A DNA stretch of 64,000 nucleotides, from assembly GCA_041746635.1 (NCBI GenBank), contig JBGTGQ010000089.1, positions 1 to 64,000 of the forward strand, in the 5' to 3' direction. Below, one piece after another: positions 41,601 through 50,808 of the stretch; within the stretch, counting starts at the first letter, position 1; each line of letters opens with the position of its first letter. Under the pieces are notes generated by a model that did not search any database, was not told where the DNA came from, and saw nothing but the letters and a program-made list of their open reading frames with translations. The DNA comes from CAMASH01 sp041746635 (GTDB lineage: Bacteria > Verrucomicrobiota > Verrucomicrobiia > Chthoniobacterales > Terrimicrobiaceae). The translations under genes were made by a program, and so were the position numbers.

Positions 41601-42924
41601 GGGTGGTCAGGGGATGGGTGGCAGGGCGACTTTGCGGCGGTTTTTGGGCAAAGGGCAGCAGAACTTTGAACGAGGCCCCGCTGCCCGGCACGCTTTCCAC
41701 CGAGACGCTGCCACCATGGGCCTGCACGATGTGTTTGACGATGGAGAGGCCCAGCCCCGTGCCGCCGGCCAGCCGGGAGCGGTCCTTGTGCACGCGATAA
41801 AACCGCTCGAAAATATGCGGCTGGTCGTCGTAGGGAATGCCGGGCCCGTTGTCGGTAAATACGATCTCCACATTTTCCTCCTGCCGCGTGGCTGAGATGC
41901 GAATGATGGCACCGTCGGACGGGCCATGGCGGAGGGCGTTTTCCAGCAAGTTGGCAAAAACCTGCTCGATCCGGTGCGGGTCGGCTTCGACCTCCGCGGC
42001 GTCCGGATGCCAATCGGTGTGCACCGTGGCGTGGCGTTCCGCGATGGCGGGTTCGAGGCCCTCAACCACGCGGTTGAGCACGACCGGGAGGTTAACGAAC
42101 TGAACGTCGATCTGGGGCGAGCGGTGTTCCATGCGGGAAACCGTGAGCAAATCCTCGATCAGCAGCGTGAGCCGCTCGCCGTTCTTTTGCATGACCCGAA
42201 GAAATTTCTCCGCCAGGGGCCGATCGTCCAGCGCGCCGTCGAGCAGGGTCTCGGTATAGCCATTGATGATGGCCAGCGGCGTGCGGAACTCATGCGACAC
42301 ATTGGCCACGAATTCGCGCCGGACGCCTTCCAGATTTTTCACCGTCGTGATGTCGTGGAAAACCACCACGGCTCCAAGGGTCAGCCCGCGAGGCTTCGGA
42401 TTTAATCCTCCCGCGCAAACTTCCAGATGTTTGGTGGAATAGCCCTCGCGCTCGGGCGTCTGGAGGGAAATTTCGATATTCCGCGGCTTGCCGTCGCGCA
42501 GGGCCAGCTCAATGGCCTGCTGCAACTCGTGGTTGAAAAAAACCTCCATCACCGTGCGGTTGATGGGGGATTGTTTCATTTCAAACATCCGGTGCAGCGG
42601 CTCATTCACCAGACGAATCCTCTGCTCGCGGTCGGTGATCAAGACGCCCTCCACCATGCTGGAAAGGATGGCCCGCAAGCTGAATCCCTCATCCGCGATC
42701 TGCCGGTCAAGTTGCTGGAGCTGCTCGGAAATCTGCTGCACATGTCCCGTCGTTTCCTTGAAAAATCCTTTGCGGGAATTCATCAGCACGGGCCGAAAAT
42801 CCCGCCCGGCCAGGCGGCGCAGCGTTTCCCTCAGCTGATTGAGTGGCTGGACGACCTGGGAATGGAAATAGACAACCGCCACGATGGCGATGCCAATTCC
42901 GAGAAGTACCGTCCAAAAAGTCAA
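41590..42924 (-). CDS. Sensor histidine kinase, PhoR-like
   Basis: A 444-residue kinase with one N-terminal membrane helix (residues 3-20), a short HAMP-like stretch (QPLNQLRETLRRLAGRDF), a PAS domain (about 85-200, with SSMVEGVLITDREQRIRLVN), the phosphorylated His in FVANVSHEFRTPLAIINGYT (about residue 210), and ATPase boxes: FANLLENALRHG (N), FTDNGPGIPYDDQPHIFERF (G1/F) and GGTGLGLSIVKHIVQAHGG (G2). It overlaps the regulator gene as ATGA. PhoR kinases have the same short N-terminus and single or double helix. No pst transport genes here. Confidence 0.9.
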   Translation of the reverse strand: MTFWTVLLGIGIAIVAVVYFHSQVVQPLNQLRETLRRLAGRDFRPVLMNSRKGFFKETTGHVQQISEQLQQLDRQIADEGFSLRAILSSMVEGVLITDREQRIRLVNEPLHRMFEMKQSPINRTVMEVFFNHELQQAIELALRDGKPRNIEISLQTPEREGYSTKHLEVCAGGLNPKPRGLTLGAVVVFHDITTVKNLEGVRREFVANVSHEFRTPLAIINGYTETLLDGALDDRPLAEKFLRVMQKNGERLTLLIEDLLTVSRMEHRSPQIDVQFVNLPVVLNRVVEGLEPAIAERHATVHTDWHPDAAEVEADPHRIEQVFANLLENALRHGPSDGAIIRISATRQEENVEIVFTDNGPGIPYDDQPHIFERFYRVHKDRSRLAGGTGLGLSIVKHIVQAHGGSVSVESVPGSGASFKVLLPFAQKPPQSRPATHPLTTHAA

Positions 42925-43610
42925 GGGTCAGTAAGTGCGTTAAAACGATAGCCCTCGCCGCGGATCGTTTCCAGTCGGGAGGAATGTTTCCCGAGTTTTT
43001 CCCGCAGGCGCCGCATGTGGGTGTCCACCGTGCGGGTGTCGATGGCATTCTGATATCCCCACACGTCGAAAAGCAGGGTCTCGCGGGACATGATGCGGCC
43101 GCGGCGTTCAATCATCAGAGTGAGCAGCTTGAATTCCGTGGTGGTCAGTTCCAAGCGCTCACCGTCCAGGCGGATTTCAAACGCGCTTTTGTTCACCTGA
43201 AAATCGTCCACTTCCAAAATATCGGCCCGCGTGCTGGTGCGCAAGCGCCGTAGCAGAGCCTGCACACGGAGAACGAGCTCGCGCGGGCTGAACGGCTTGG
43301 TTACGTAATCGTCCGCCCCGATTTCTAGACCGCGCACTTTTTCGCTCATTTCGCCCTTGGCCGTGAGCATCACGACCGGCAGCGATTCCGTCGCCGGGTC
43401 CTTTTTCAGCGCCTTGCAGACCGCATAACCGTCCATGCCCGGCAGCATGATATCGAGCACGATGATGTCGGGGCGGTTCTTGCGGGCCATGTCCAAGCCT
43501 CGCAGGCCGTCGTTGGCGATCAGGACGGAAAACCCCGCCTTGCTCAAATTATAACGGAGCAAATCAACAACATCGGCCTCGTCTTCGACAATTAGCACAG
43601 TGTCCTCCAT
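42921..43610 (-). CDS. Response regulator, PhoB-like (OmpR family)
   Basis: A 229-residue regulator. Receiver domain with Asp53 (IIVLDIMLPGMDGYAVCKAL), switch Thr/Lys (LTAKGEMSEKVRGLEIGADD, YVTKPFSPREL) and a winged-helix output (about 130-226) with LTTTEFKLLTLMIERRGRIM, SRETLLFDVWGYQNAIDTRT and VDTHMRRLREKLG, a PhoB-like recognition helix. Pairs with the PhoR-like kinase; phosphate sensing is a guess, since the family has many other ligands. First gene of the group. Confidence 0.93.
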   Translation of the reverse strand: MEDTVLIVEDEADVVDLLRYNLSKAGFSVLIANDGLRGLDMARKNRPDIIVLDIMLPGMDGYAVCKALKKDPATESLPVVMLTAKGEMSEKVRGLEIGADDYVTKPFSPRELVLRVQALLRRLRTSTRADILEVDDFQVNKSAFEIRLDGERLELTTTEFKLLTLMIERRGRIMSRETLLFDVWGYQNAIDTRTVDTHMRRLREKLGKHSSRLETIRGEGYRFNALTDP

Positions 43611-43740
43611 GAAACCGCTTTAGCTGATGCCGGCGACAACGCAAGCGCGATGGTGTGACGGAATGGGGCGGAAAACCCAAACCGCCGCAAGGACCGAGCG
43701 CGCCCGTCAAAGGCAATGATCCCTAAAAAGAACTCTGCTT

Positions 43741-44030
43741 TACCAAAACCATTGGCTGCATCAGCGTTACGGCGGCTTGGAAAAATTGAACAGAGCATGG
43801 TGGACGGGGTTTTGGAACCATACCTTCACCGAGTGGAATCAAATCCCAACCTCCGATGTGAGCATTGATGGCCTTGCTCTCGACTGATGCGCTTTGTCAA
43901 TGATCAGCATTGTTCTTTCTTGGAAACCGAGATGGCTCCCCTGCGGGCGATCCCCCCGGGCATTCCGTGCACGACAAATTTCATGGGGACGCATCCGACC
44001 ACGAACTATTGGAATCGACCAATTCACCGC
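43741..44030 (+). pseudogene. GH42 beta-galactosidase fragment
   Basis: Plus-strand frame from 43741: YQNHWLHQRYGGLEKLNRAW, then WTGFWNHTFTEWNQIP and SDVSIDGLALD, TGA (43884-43886). One base forward, MRFVNDQHCSFLETEMAPLR and AIPPGIPCTTNFMGTHPTTN follow. In GH42 enzymes this segment is continuous (...YGTLEALNxAWWTxFWSHTYxDWxQI...LDWxRFVSDQTxxFLxxExxPLR...TTNFM), so a one-base deletion in TGGATG made the stop. About 90 residues of a ~650-residue protein remain. It ends before tRNA-Gly; upstream and downstream parts are lost. The neighbourhood still has a GH2 beta-galactosidase. Confidence 0.7.
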
Positions 44031-44170
44031 GCCCAACTCGAGGCAGGAGCCGGCAAGAAATCCCGAATGGCTTCCCACATTGCAGGCCGTTGCAATTTCA
44101 AGCATTTGGCCAGATTTCCCCAGAGCCTTTATTCATGCGGCTTCCAGGGTGTCTCAGGAAAAATAAAAAC

Positions 44171-44241
44171 AGCGGGTAGAGGGAATCGAACCCTCATGGC
44201 CTGCTTGGAAGGCAGGAACTTTACCACTAAGCTATACCCGC
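44171..44241 (-). tRNA. tRNA-Gly (TCC)
   Basis: On the minus strand the 71-nt RNA begins GCGGGTATAGCTTAGTGGTA and folds as a cloverleaf: acceptor GCGGGTA/TACCCGC, anticodon loop CTTCCAA (TCC) with a CCTGC/GCAGG stem (five pairs), T-loop GTTCGATTC, discriminator T. CCA is not encoded. A pseudogene remnant lies right next to it. Confidence 0.96.
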
Positions 44242-44331
44242 GTAGTTTCGGGAAGTTATCGTCGCGATGGCGCTGTCGTCAACGGGATTTCTGCGGTTTG
44301 CTCGCACAGCCAGATTCCTTCCGGAGGATGG

Positions 44332-46188
44332 CTACGTCTGAAACTGCAAGTCGTAGAGTTTACGGTAGAGGCCGGAATGGTCGATCAGTTCGGCGTGTGT
44401 TCCCACTTCCTGAACCCGGCCGTGGTCGAGCACGAGGATCTGATCGGCTTTCAGGATGGTTGAAAGCCGGTGCGCGATGGCGACCACGGTTCGCCCGGCA
44501 GAAAGCACTTCGAGTGCTTCCTGGATGTGCTTCTCCGAGGCGGAATCGAGGGCCGACGTGGCTTCGTCGAGCAGGAGAACGGGGGCATTTTTTAACAGCG
44601 CGCGGGCAATGGCGATGCGTTGCTGCTGTCCGCCGGAAAGCATGCAGCCTTTGTCGCCGATCACGGTGTCGTAGCCGTCCTGCTGGGCCAGAATGAAATC
44701 GTGGGCGTGGGCCTGCCGGGCCGCCGCGATGATTTCCTCCCGCGTCGCATCCAGTCGCCCATAGGCGATGTTTTTGTAGATGGATTCGTGGAAGAGAAAC
44801 GTGTCCTGAGTTACGATGCCGATTTGTTCCCGCAGCGAATCCTGGGTCAGGCTTTTCAAATCCTGTCCGTCCATGCGCACGCACCCCGCCTCGGGATCAT
44901 AAAATCGCATGATCAGCGACAGCAGGGTGCTCTTGCCGGCACCACTGGCTCCAACGAGGGCGTAGTATTTCCCCTGCTCGAAGCAGAAACTGACGTCCGC
45001 CAATGCGGGGATGCCCTTGCGGTAGGAGAATGTGACATTTTCCAAAGCAATCTCGCCCCGGCAATCCCGCAAGATGCGGGCATTGGGTGCATCCGCGACC
45101 GAGGGTTCGCGCCGCATCATTTCGAAGACACCGGCCACGATGACATGACTGCGCGAGAGCATGAGGTGAGTTTTGCAGAGGGTTTTCACCGGCTGATAGA
45201 GCAGGAAAACGCCGATGCAGAGGGAGAGAAAAGTGGCCCCGCTCAAGCCGACGGAGTACACATAATAAAGGCCCAGCGCGACGCCGATGGCAGCCAGGCT
45301 TTCCACCAAGGGCGAGGTGGTTTCCATCAGTGCGCGCGTCCGCATGATGAGGCGGAATTGCGTCTGACTGGAGGCATTAAAACGGGCGACTTCGTGTTTC
45401 GTGCGGGCGAAGGATTTAATCACTTTGATGCCCGTGAGCATTTCGTGCAGGATCACCATGATTTCGCGGCCCTCGCCGCCTTCTCCGCAGGAGGCGAGGC
45501 GGACTTTTTTTCCGAGATACAACGCCGGACCGACGCAGCAGGGCAGGAGAATCAGCGCACCCACGGTGAATCTCCAGTCAAGGTGAAACAGCACGATGAG
45601 GCCGGAGATCATGGTGACCGGCTGGGAGATCAACTGCGTGTTGATGAGGGTGAGAACGCTCTGGGTCTCGCGCGTTTCGTACATGATGCGCTGAAAGAGA
45701 TTCCCCGCCCGGGCCTCATTGAAATAGTCGAGGGACTGCGCGGTGATGCTTTCCATCAGCTTGGTGCGGATGTCGAGAAGCACTTTCTGGCTGGTCCATT
45801 CGCTACAACAGTTATTTAAAAAATCGAAGACGCTTCGCAGCATCATCGCCGCCGGAATGAGCAGGCAGGCCACGGTCACCAGGAACGGTTTGGAAACGTG
45901 ATCCAGGTGAAAGACGTTGCGCGCGAGATCGCGCACCGGCTTGGCCACTGGCCCGAGATTTTCCATTCCGGCCGTCAGGTTGGCATTGGTTCCCTCGGAG
46001 AAAATCACGGTGCCGACAAAATTGATGATGAGGGGAAGTGCGCCGCTGACCACGCCGAATCCCACCCCGCAGAGTGTGCCAAGAATGAAAACCAGCCGGT
46101 AGGGTTTCAGATACCCGGCCAGCTCCACATAGGGGCCAATTGCCTCCCGCACACGTCGTTTGAGCGAAGTCAGGTTCCTTTGGGCCAT
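44332..46188 (-). CDS. ABC exporter, MsbA-like (fused permease and ATPase)
   Basis: A 618-residue half-transporter from ATG 46188 (MAQRNLTSLKRRVREAIGPY); a longer frame lies over the lacZ end. Six membrane helices are in residues about 35-350 and the ATPase from about 390: LENVTFSYRKGIPALADVSF, Walker A ALVGASGAGKSTLLSLIMRF, Q-loop IGIVTQDTFLFHESIYKNIA, signature MLSGGQQQRIAIARALLKNA, Walker B PVLLLDEATSALDSASEKHI, H-loop VVAIAHRLSTI. The layout is that of MsbA (lipid A flippase) or related multidrug exporters. The LPS genes are far off, so the substrate is open. Confidence 0.88.
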   Translation of the reverse strand: MAQRNLTSLKRRVREAIGPYVELAGYLKPYRLVFILGTLCGVGFGVVSGALPLIINFVGTVIFSEGTNANLTAGMENLGPVAKPVRDLARNVFHLDHVSKPFLVTVACLLIPAAMMLRSVFDFLNNCCSEWTSQKVLLDIRTKLMESITAQSLDYFNEARAGNLFQRIMYETRETQSVLTLINTQLISQPVTMISGLIVLFHLDWRFTVGALILLPCCVGPALYLGKKVRLASCGEGGEGREIMVILHEMLTGIKVIKSFARTKHEVARFNASSQTQFRLIMRTRALMETTSPLVESLAAIGVALGLYYVYSVGLSGATFLSLCIGVFLLYQPVKTLCKTHLMLSRSHVIVAGVFEMMRREPSVADAPNARILRDCRGEIALENVTFSYRKGIPALADVSFCFEQGKYYALVGASGAGKSTLLSLIMRFYDPEAGCVRMDGQDLKSLTQDSLREQIGIVTQDTFLFHESIYKNIAYGRLDATREEIIAAARQAHAHDFILAQQDGYDTVIGDKGCMLSGGQQQRIAIARALLKNAPVLLLDEATSALDSASEKHIQEALEVLSAGRTVVAIAHRLSTILKADQILVLDHGRVQEVGTHAELIDHSGLYRKLYDLQFQT

Positions 46189-46219
46189 GGTGCGTTGCGG
46201 GCGGATTTTGCCGCGAACG

Positions 46220-49200
46220 TCAGCGACACTCGAGGCGCAGATCCAGCCGGTAGTGCCGACCGAGGATGCGGTATTTCGGCAGGGTGTCCGGGCCGCAACT
46301 CGCCGTGCCCAGGCCGCGGTGGGCGGCGTCGAGACAGAGCAGTGTTTCTGCGCGCGGCTTGAGGTCAATGGTGTGTTTGGCCGCGGTCAAGTCATCCGGA
46401 TGGAAATGCGAGGCGGAAAACGCGAAGTGTTTGGCTGCGGAAACCCGGAAGATCGTGCCGTCGTTCCCGGCGAGTTCGACCGAGCGTGTGTCGCATTTCA
46501 AGCCATGTTCCTGCGGCATGATGTAAGGCACGTATTGGGCGGTGACGGTGCTTTCGTGCGCACCGAGCCAGGCGGCCCGCTTGCGGTCGGGGTAGTTTTC
46601 CCACGGTCCGAGGCCGAGCCAGCGCAGGCGTTCAAATCCCGGCGCAAGTGAAAGAATGAGTCCGATGCGCGGGATGTCGGTCACGCCGGGACCCAGCGCG
46701 AAGTCCGCCGTGAGCCCAAGCGCCCCGCTGGCGGTGCCGTGCACGTGCAACGACCACTGAAAATCGGTCCACTTGCCCCGACCAGTGGACTGGAAATGAA
46801 ACTGCCGCGAACCGTCTTTCTTCTCGACCGAGCGCATGAGACGAGAGCGCACCTTGTCCAGGCCGAGTTTTTGATAGCGACCCAGCGGTTTGCCGTCCTG
46901 GCCGGACCACAGTTTGATGCCGTCGTTATCGGTGGGTGCGCGCCAGATGCTGAGTTGCGGTGGGGCGGCCAGCAAGGAGCGGCCATTCCATTGGATCTGC
47001 CTCAGGCCGGCTTTGGTGTCATCAAATTCCACCCGCCACACTCCGGTTTTTTGCGGTGGGTTTTCGGGCGGACGCAAGAAAGCGGCCGGCAGGGCAATCT
47101 GTTCCCAACCGACGAGATGGCCCGCCCGGCACCAAGGCTGGGCCTTGGCCGCGAAGAAACGGAAAAGCACATGGGCCTCACGTCCGGGGAATTTCTTTTT
47201 CGGAAAGTTCACCGCAACGGTCTGGGCGGATCGCGCCGCAGCGCGAAGAGCCGGGAGCTTGCCCGTGGCGACACTTTTGCCATCCACCTGCAATTCCCAT
47301 TCGCCGCGCAGCCAGTCGAGGCCGCGAAAATCCTGGCGGTTAAAAAGAGAAAACCTGCCGCGAGGGGCAGTTTTCACGCGCACGGGTTGGGCGAGGTATT
47401 GAAATTCCGACAACCCGGGATGCGGCTGGCGGTCCGGCCAGACCAGCCCGTCGCAGACAAAATTCGCATCGTTCGGCGTGTCGCCGAAGTCCCCGCCATA
47501 CACCCAGTATTCCGTCCCGTCCGGGGCCTGACGCTTGAGGCCGTGATCGATCCACTCCCAGATGAAGCCGCCCTGCAGGCCGGGATATTTTTCGAAGGCA
47601 TCCCAGTAATCCGCCAGCGAGCCATTGCTGTTTCCCATGGCGTGCGAATACTCGCAAAGAATGAGCGGCCGCCGGCGGTCAGGATGGCTTTTGTCTTTCG
47701 CCCACTTCACGATCCGGTCGATGGTCGGATACATAGGGCAGACGATATCCGTGACCCGGTAGCCTTCGTCATACGACGGATCCTCGCCGACGTGCGTTCC
47801 GTCCGGCCGGTTCCAGACCGCTCCCTCATAATGCAGCGGGCGGCTCGGATCGTAATAGCGAATCCACCCCGCCATGGCGTCGTGGTTCGCGCCGTAGCCG
47901 CTTTCGTTGCCCAGCGACCACAGGATGATGGCCGCGTGGTTTTTATCGCGCTCAACCATCCGCACCGCTCGATCGAGAAACGCGGTGGCGTAACGGCGGT
48001 CGCGGCAGATCTGGTGGGAAAACGCATGGGATTCGAGGTTGGCTTCATCGATCACGTAGAGGCCGAATTCGTCGCAGAGATCGAGCCAATACGGATCGTT
48101 CGGGTAATGCGATGTGCGGACGGCGTTGAAGTTGAACTGTTTCATCGTCAGGGCGTCGAGGCGCATCGTTTCCCGGTCCAGCGCCTTGCCTTTCGTGTCG
48201 TGGTGATCGTGCCGGTTCACGCCCTGAATGAAGATGCGTCTGCCGTTCACGAGCAACATGCGGTCGCGCACTTCGACCGAACGGAACCCCGTGCGCGTCG
48301 CGGTGGATTCCACGGCCTTCCCCCGCGGATCGCGCAGCGTCACCACCACCTTGTAGAGATGAGGCAACTCCGCCGACCACAGCAGCGGCTTTTTCACCGC
48401 CTCGTCGAACTCCACTTGCAAGCGCGGCTGCAAACCCGGCTTTTCCATCGGCACCGCATTTTTCAGGGGTTTCTGAAAAACTGCCCGCCCCTGCGGATCG
48501 AAAAGCTGCGCCTCGATCTGCCAGCCCGCCTCCGGCTGCCCTGGAAAAGCCACCCGCGCCGCCAGCTTCAAACGTCCGTCGCGATAGTCGTTCACCAGAT
48601 TCCCCACCGCCGACACATCCGCCAGATGCACCGCCGCGGTGGAATACAGATATACCTCGCGATGGAGCCCTCCCATCCACCATTGATCCTGATCTTCGAT
48701 GAAGGTCGCATCCGACCACTTCACCACCATGGCGGTGAGCAGATTCGTCTGGCCGAAATTTACAAACTCCGTGAGGTCGAATTCCGAGGGCAACCGCGAA
48801 TCCTTCCCCAGCCCGACCCGCGCGCCATTCACAAAAACATAGAGCACGCTCTCCGCCCCGCCGAAATGGATCACCACCCGCCGCCCCCGCCATGACTTCG
48901 GCACTTCGAACTCCCGCGCGTAAATCCCCGTCGGATTTTCCTCCGGCACAAACGGCGGCTCGTCCGGAAACGGCATCTGCACATTCGTATAGTGCGGATG
49001 CCCGTAACCCTGCATGGTCCAGTTGCCGGGCACGGCCACGAGGTCCCAGCGCGCGCGATTTGTCTTCACCGCCACATCGGCAGGCGCGACATCCTCCGGT
49101 CGCCTAACCATCTTGAATTGCCACTCGCCATCCAGTCGCCGGAACCACGGCGACTTCTCCCGGTCCAACGAACGCGCCAGTTCGGCCGACGGAAAAGGAT

Positions 49201-49288
49201 AAAGCGTCGCGCGCATGGGCAGCCGGTTCAGGGCGACGCACTCGGGGTTGATCCAGGGTTTCAGCGAATCGATTTGCAGCACACTCAT
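46220..49288 (-). CDS. Beta-galactosidase, GH2 (LacZ type)
   Basis: A 1022-residue enzyme with the LacZ architecture: sugar-binding jelly roll (about 50-220), immunoglobulin-like domain, TIM barrel (about 330-620) with the acid/base Glu in LWSLGNESGYGANHDAMAGW (about residue 458) and the nucleophile Glu in PLILCEYSHAMGNSNGSLAD (about 546), then the small beta domain and the C-terminal beta-sandwich of LacZ (Bgal_small_N) with WGLGPWENYPDRK-like LGLGPWENYPDRKRAAW. No signal peptide, so cytosolic lactose or galactoside hydrolysis. It is full length and intact. It stands just upstream of the ABC exporter. Confidence 0.95.
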   Translation of the reverse strand: MSVLQIDSLKPWINPECVALNRLPMRATLYPFPSAELARSLDREKSPWFRRLDGEWQFKMVRRPEDVAPADVAVKTNRARWDLVAVPGNWTMQGYGHPHYTNVQMPFPDEPPFVPEENPTGIYAREFEVPKSWRGRRVVIHFGGAESVLYVFVNGARVGLGKDSRLPSEFDLTEFVNFGQTNLLTAMVVKWSDATFIEDQDQWWMGGLHREVYLYSTAAVHLADVSAVGNLVNDYRDGRLKLAARVAFPGQPEAGWQIEAQLFDPQGRAVFQKPLKNAVPMEKPGLQPRLQVEFDEAVKKPLLWSAELPHLYKVVVTLRDPRGKAVESTATRTGFRSVEVRDRMLLVNGRRIFIQGVNRHDHHDTKGKALDRETMRLDALTMKQFNFNAVRTSHYPNDPYWLDLCDEFGLYVIDEANLESHAFSHQICRDRRYATAFLDRAVRMVERDKNHAAIILWSLGNESGYGANHDAMAGWIRYYDPSRPLHYEGAVWNRPDGTHVGEDPSYDEGYRVTDIVCPMYPTIDRIVKWAKDKSHPDRRRPLILCEYSHAMGNSNGSLADYWDAFEKYPGLQGGFIWEWIDHGLKRQAPDGTEYWVYGGDFGDTPNDANFVCDGLVWPDRQPHPGLSEFQYLAQPVRVKTAPRGRFSLFNRQDFRGLDWLRGEWELQVDGKSVATGKLPALRAAARSAQTVAVNFPKKKFPGREAHVLFRFFAAKAQPWCRAGHLVGWEQIALPAAFLRPPENPPQKTGVWRVEFDDTKAGLRQIQWNGRSLLAAPPQLSIWRAPTDNDGIKLWSGQDGKPLGRYQKLGLDKVRSRLMRSVEKKDGSRQFHFQSTGRGKWTDFQWSLHVHGTASGALGLTADFALGPGVTDIPRIGLILSLAPGFERLRWLGLGPWENYPDRKRAAWLGAHESTVTAQYVPYIMPQEHGLKCDTRSVELAGNDGTIFRVSAAKHFAFSASHFHPDDLTAAKHTIDLKPRAETLLCLDAAHRGLGTASCGPDTLPKYRILGRHYRLDLRLECR

Positions 49289-49449
49289 GGGATAAGCACG
49301 GGTGACAGGGTATAGCCCGCCATCCTGCCATTGTCACTCGCGATGAAAGTCGCACGGGGCATGAACGACGACATCCGCCTCGGGCTTCCTTTGGCTACTG
49401 AAATCTTTCCGACGGCCTTCAGGCAAAGATCAGACGCGAGAAAACCCGG

Positions 49450-50808
49450 TCAGGTCTGAATGCCAAGTTTCTCACTGACCATCCGGCCCAGATAAGCCCG
49501 GAGGGATTCGGAGTCCAGTCTTGCCAACAGGCTCTGAAAGAAGCCGTTGATGATGAGACGGCGGCCGGCGGATTTGCGGATGCCGCGGGCCTGCATGTAG
49601 AACAATTCATCTTCGTTGATCTCGCCGGAGGTGGCGCCGTGGGTGCAGCGCACATCGTCGGCCAGAATTTCCAGTCCGGGCATGGAGTTGGCTTCGGCTT
49701 CATCGCTGAGCATGAGGTTGCGGACTTTTTGGTAGGCGTCGGTGCGGTGGGCGCCCGGTTCCACTTTGATGAGTCCGGCGAAAATGGTGCGCGCTTTGTC
49801 GTCAAGGGAGTTGAGATAAAGCAGGTCGCTGGTGGCTCCGGGCGCGGAATGGGCTTGGAGGGTGCGCTGATCGATCTGGCGGTTTCCGTCCATCGGGTTG
49901 AGCGAGAGCATCACGCTGCGCGCGCCTGCGCCGGCGAGCCGGCTGAGCGATTCGCCGCGGACGAAGCCGCCGCCGAAATTCATGTTCAGGGCGGTAGAGG
50001 AGGCATCGCGGTCCACCACGGTGGAGTTGAGGTGGAAGGCGAGTGAGTCGCGCGACCATTCCTGGATGGCTGTGTAGTGCAACTGCGCGCCGCGTTCGAG
50101 GTGCAGGTCGTTGACGCCGCAGGCGAAGGCGCGCTTGCCGTCGGCGCTTTTGAAATGATCAATGACGGTCACCTTGCTGTTCTCGCCGCAGATGATGAGG
50201 GTGTGGGGAAACACGGAGGCGTTTTCCCCCTCGACCCAATGGAAGAGTTCGATGGGCAGAGCGACCTCGGTGTTTTTTGGAATGTAGAGCAGCGCGCCGG
50301 TGGTGAGGTGCTCCTTGTGCAGGGCGGCATATTTGTGCGAGCCGAGTTCGATCGGCTGGGCCATGAAATATTTACGGAAAAGCTCCTCGTTTTCGCGGGC
50401 CGCGACTTCCAGGGGCTGCAAGATCACGCCTTCCGGCAAACGCGTGGTGTCCTGATGAAGCAGGACATTATTGCCGAAGACCAATCGGGCGGAAAATTCG
50501 GCGAGTCCCTGCGAGGCATTAATGAGGCGTCCTTCGCTGGCCACCGGGGTGGCTGGGCCAAAGTCTGTGAGATCAAGGGCGGCGATGTTGGAGAAGCGCC
50601 AGGGTTCGTCTTTGCGCTGGGGGGGCGGGGTGGCTTCGTAGTCCTCGCCTGCGGCGGCCTGCTGAGCTTGAAACCACGCGGGCCAGTGCGAGTCGGTTAA
50701 AGTAGAAGCGACCTCCGGCCGCTTGTCCGGTTCAATAAAGCGACCAGCTGGTGGGGTGATGGGGGCCCCACCCCCATCAATCGCTTCTACTTTTGTCGCT
50801 TCAATCAT
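49450..50808 (-). CDS. sufD: Fe-S cluster assembly protein
   Basis: SufD forms the SufBC2D scaffold for building Fe-S clusters. The 452-residue protein has the N-terminal helical part and the long right-handed beta-helix; conserved segments include RTIFAGLIKVEPGAHRTDAY, RNLMLSDEAEANSMPGLEIL and ADDVRCTHGATSGEINEDEL. It overlaps sufB as ATGA. The first 40 residues contain a stretch (about 4-37, TKVEAIDGGGAPITPPAGRF) encoded by a palindromic repeat, so this insertion was tolerated in a likely essential protein. Order: fur-sufC-sufB-sufD. Confidence 0.94.
   Translation of the reverse strand: MIEATKVEAIDGGGAPITPPAGRFIEPDKRPEVASTLTDSHWPAWFQAQQAAAGEDYEATPPPQRKDEPWRFSNIAALDLTDFGPATPVASEGRLINASQGLAEFSARLVFGNNVLLHQDTTRLPEGVILQPLEVAARENEELFRKYFMAQPIELGSHKYAALHKEHLTTGALLYIPKNTEVALPIELFHWVEGENASVFPHTLIICGENSKVTVIDHFKSADGKRAFACGVNDLHLERGAQLHYTAIQEWSRDSLAFHLNSTVVDRDASSTALNMNFGGGFVRGESLSRLAGAGARSVMLSLNPMDGNRQIDQRTLQAHSAPGATSDLLYLNSLDDKARTIFAGLIKVEPGAHRTDAYQKVRNLMLSDEAEANSMPGLEILADDVRCTHGATSGEINEDELFYMQARGIRKSAGRRLIINGFFQSLLARLDSESLRAYLGRMVSEKLGIQT
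50699..50793. repeat. 95-bp palindromic repeat inside the sufD coding region
   Basis: AAAGTAGAAGCGA (50699-50711) is the exact complement of TCGCTTCTACTTT (50781-50793). Inside are CCTCCGGCCGCTTGTCCGG and the strong hairpin ATGGGGG-CCCC-style GATGGGGGCCCCACCCCCATC. It is in frame and encodes residues about 5-37 of SufD. Confidence 0.75.

Noticed and set aside
42921..43610. Assigning the two-component pair firmly to phosphate control
   Set aside because: Sequence style is PhoB/PhoR-like, but no pst or pho genes are in the window, so only the family name is given.
43887..44696. 269-codon plus-strand frame across tRNA-Gly
   Set aside because: Only the first ~45 residues resemble GH42; the rest runs across the tRNA and antisense to an ABC exporter.
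46739..48895. 718-codon plus-strand open frame within lacZ
   Set aside because: His/Arg/Pro-rich sequence with no domain, antisense to an intact GH2 enzyme.
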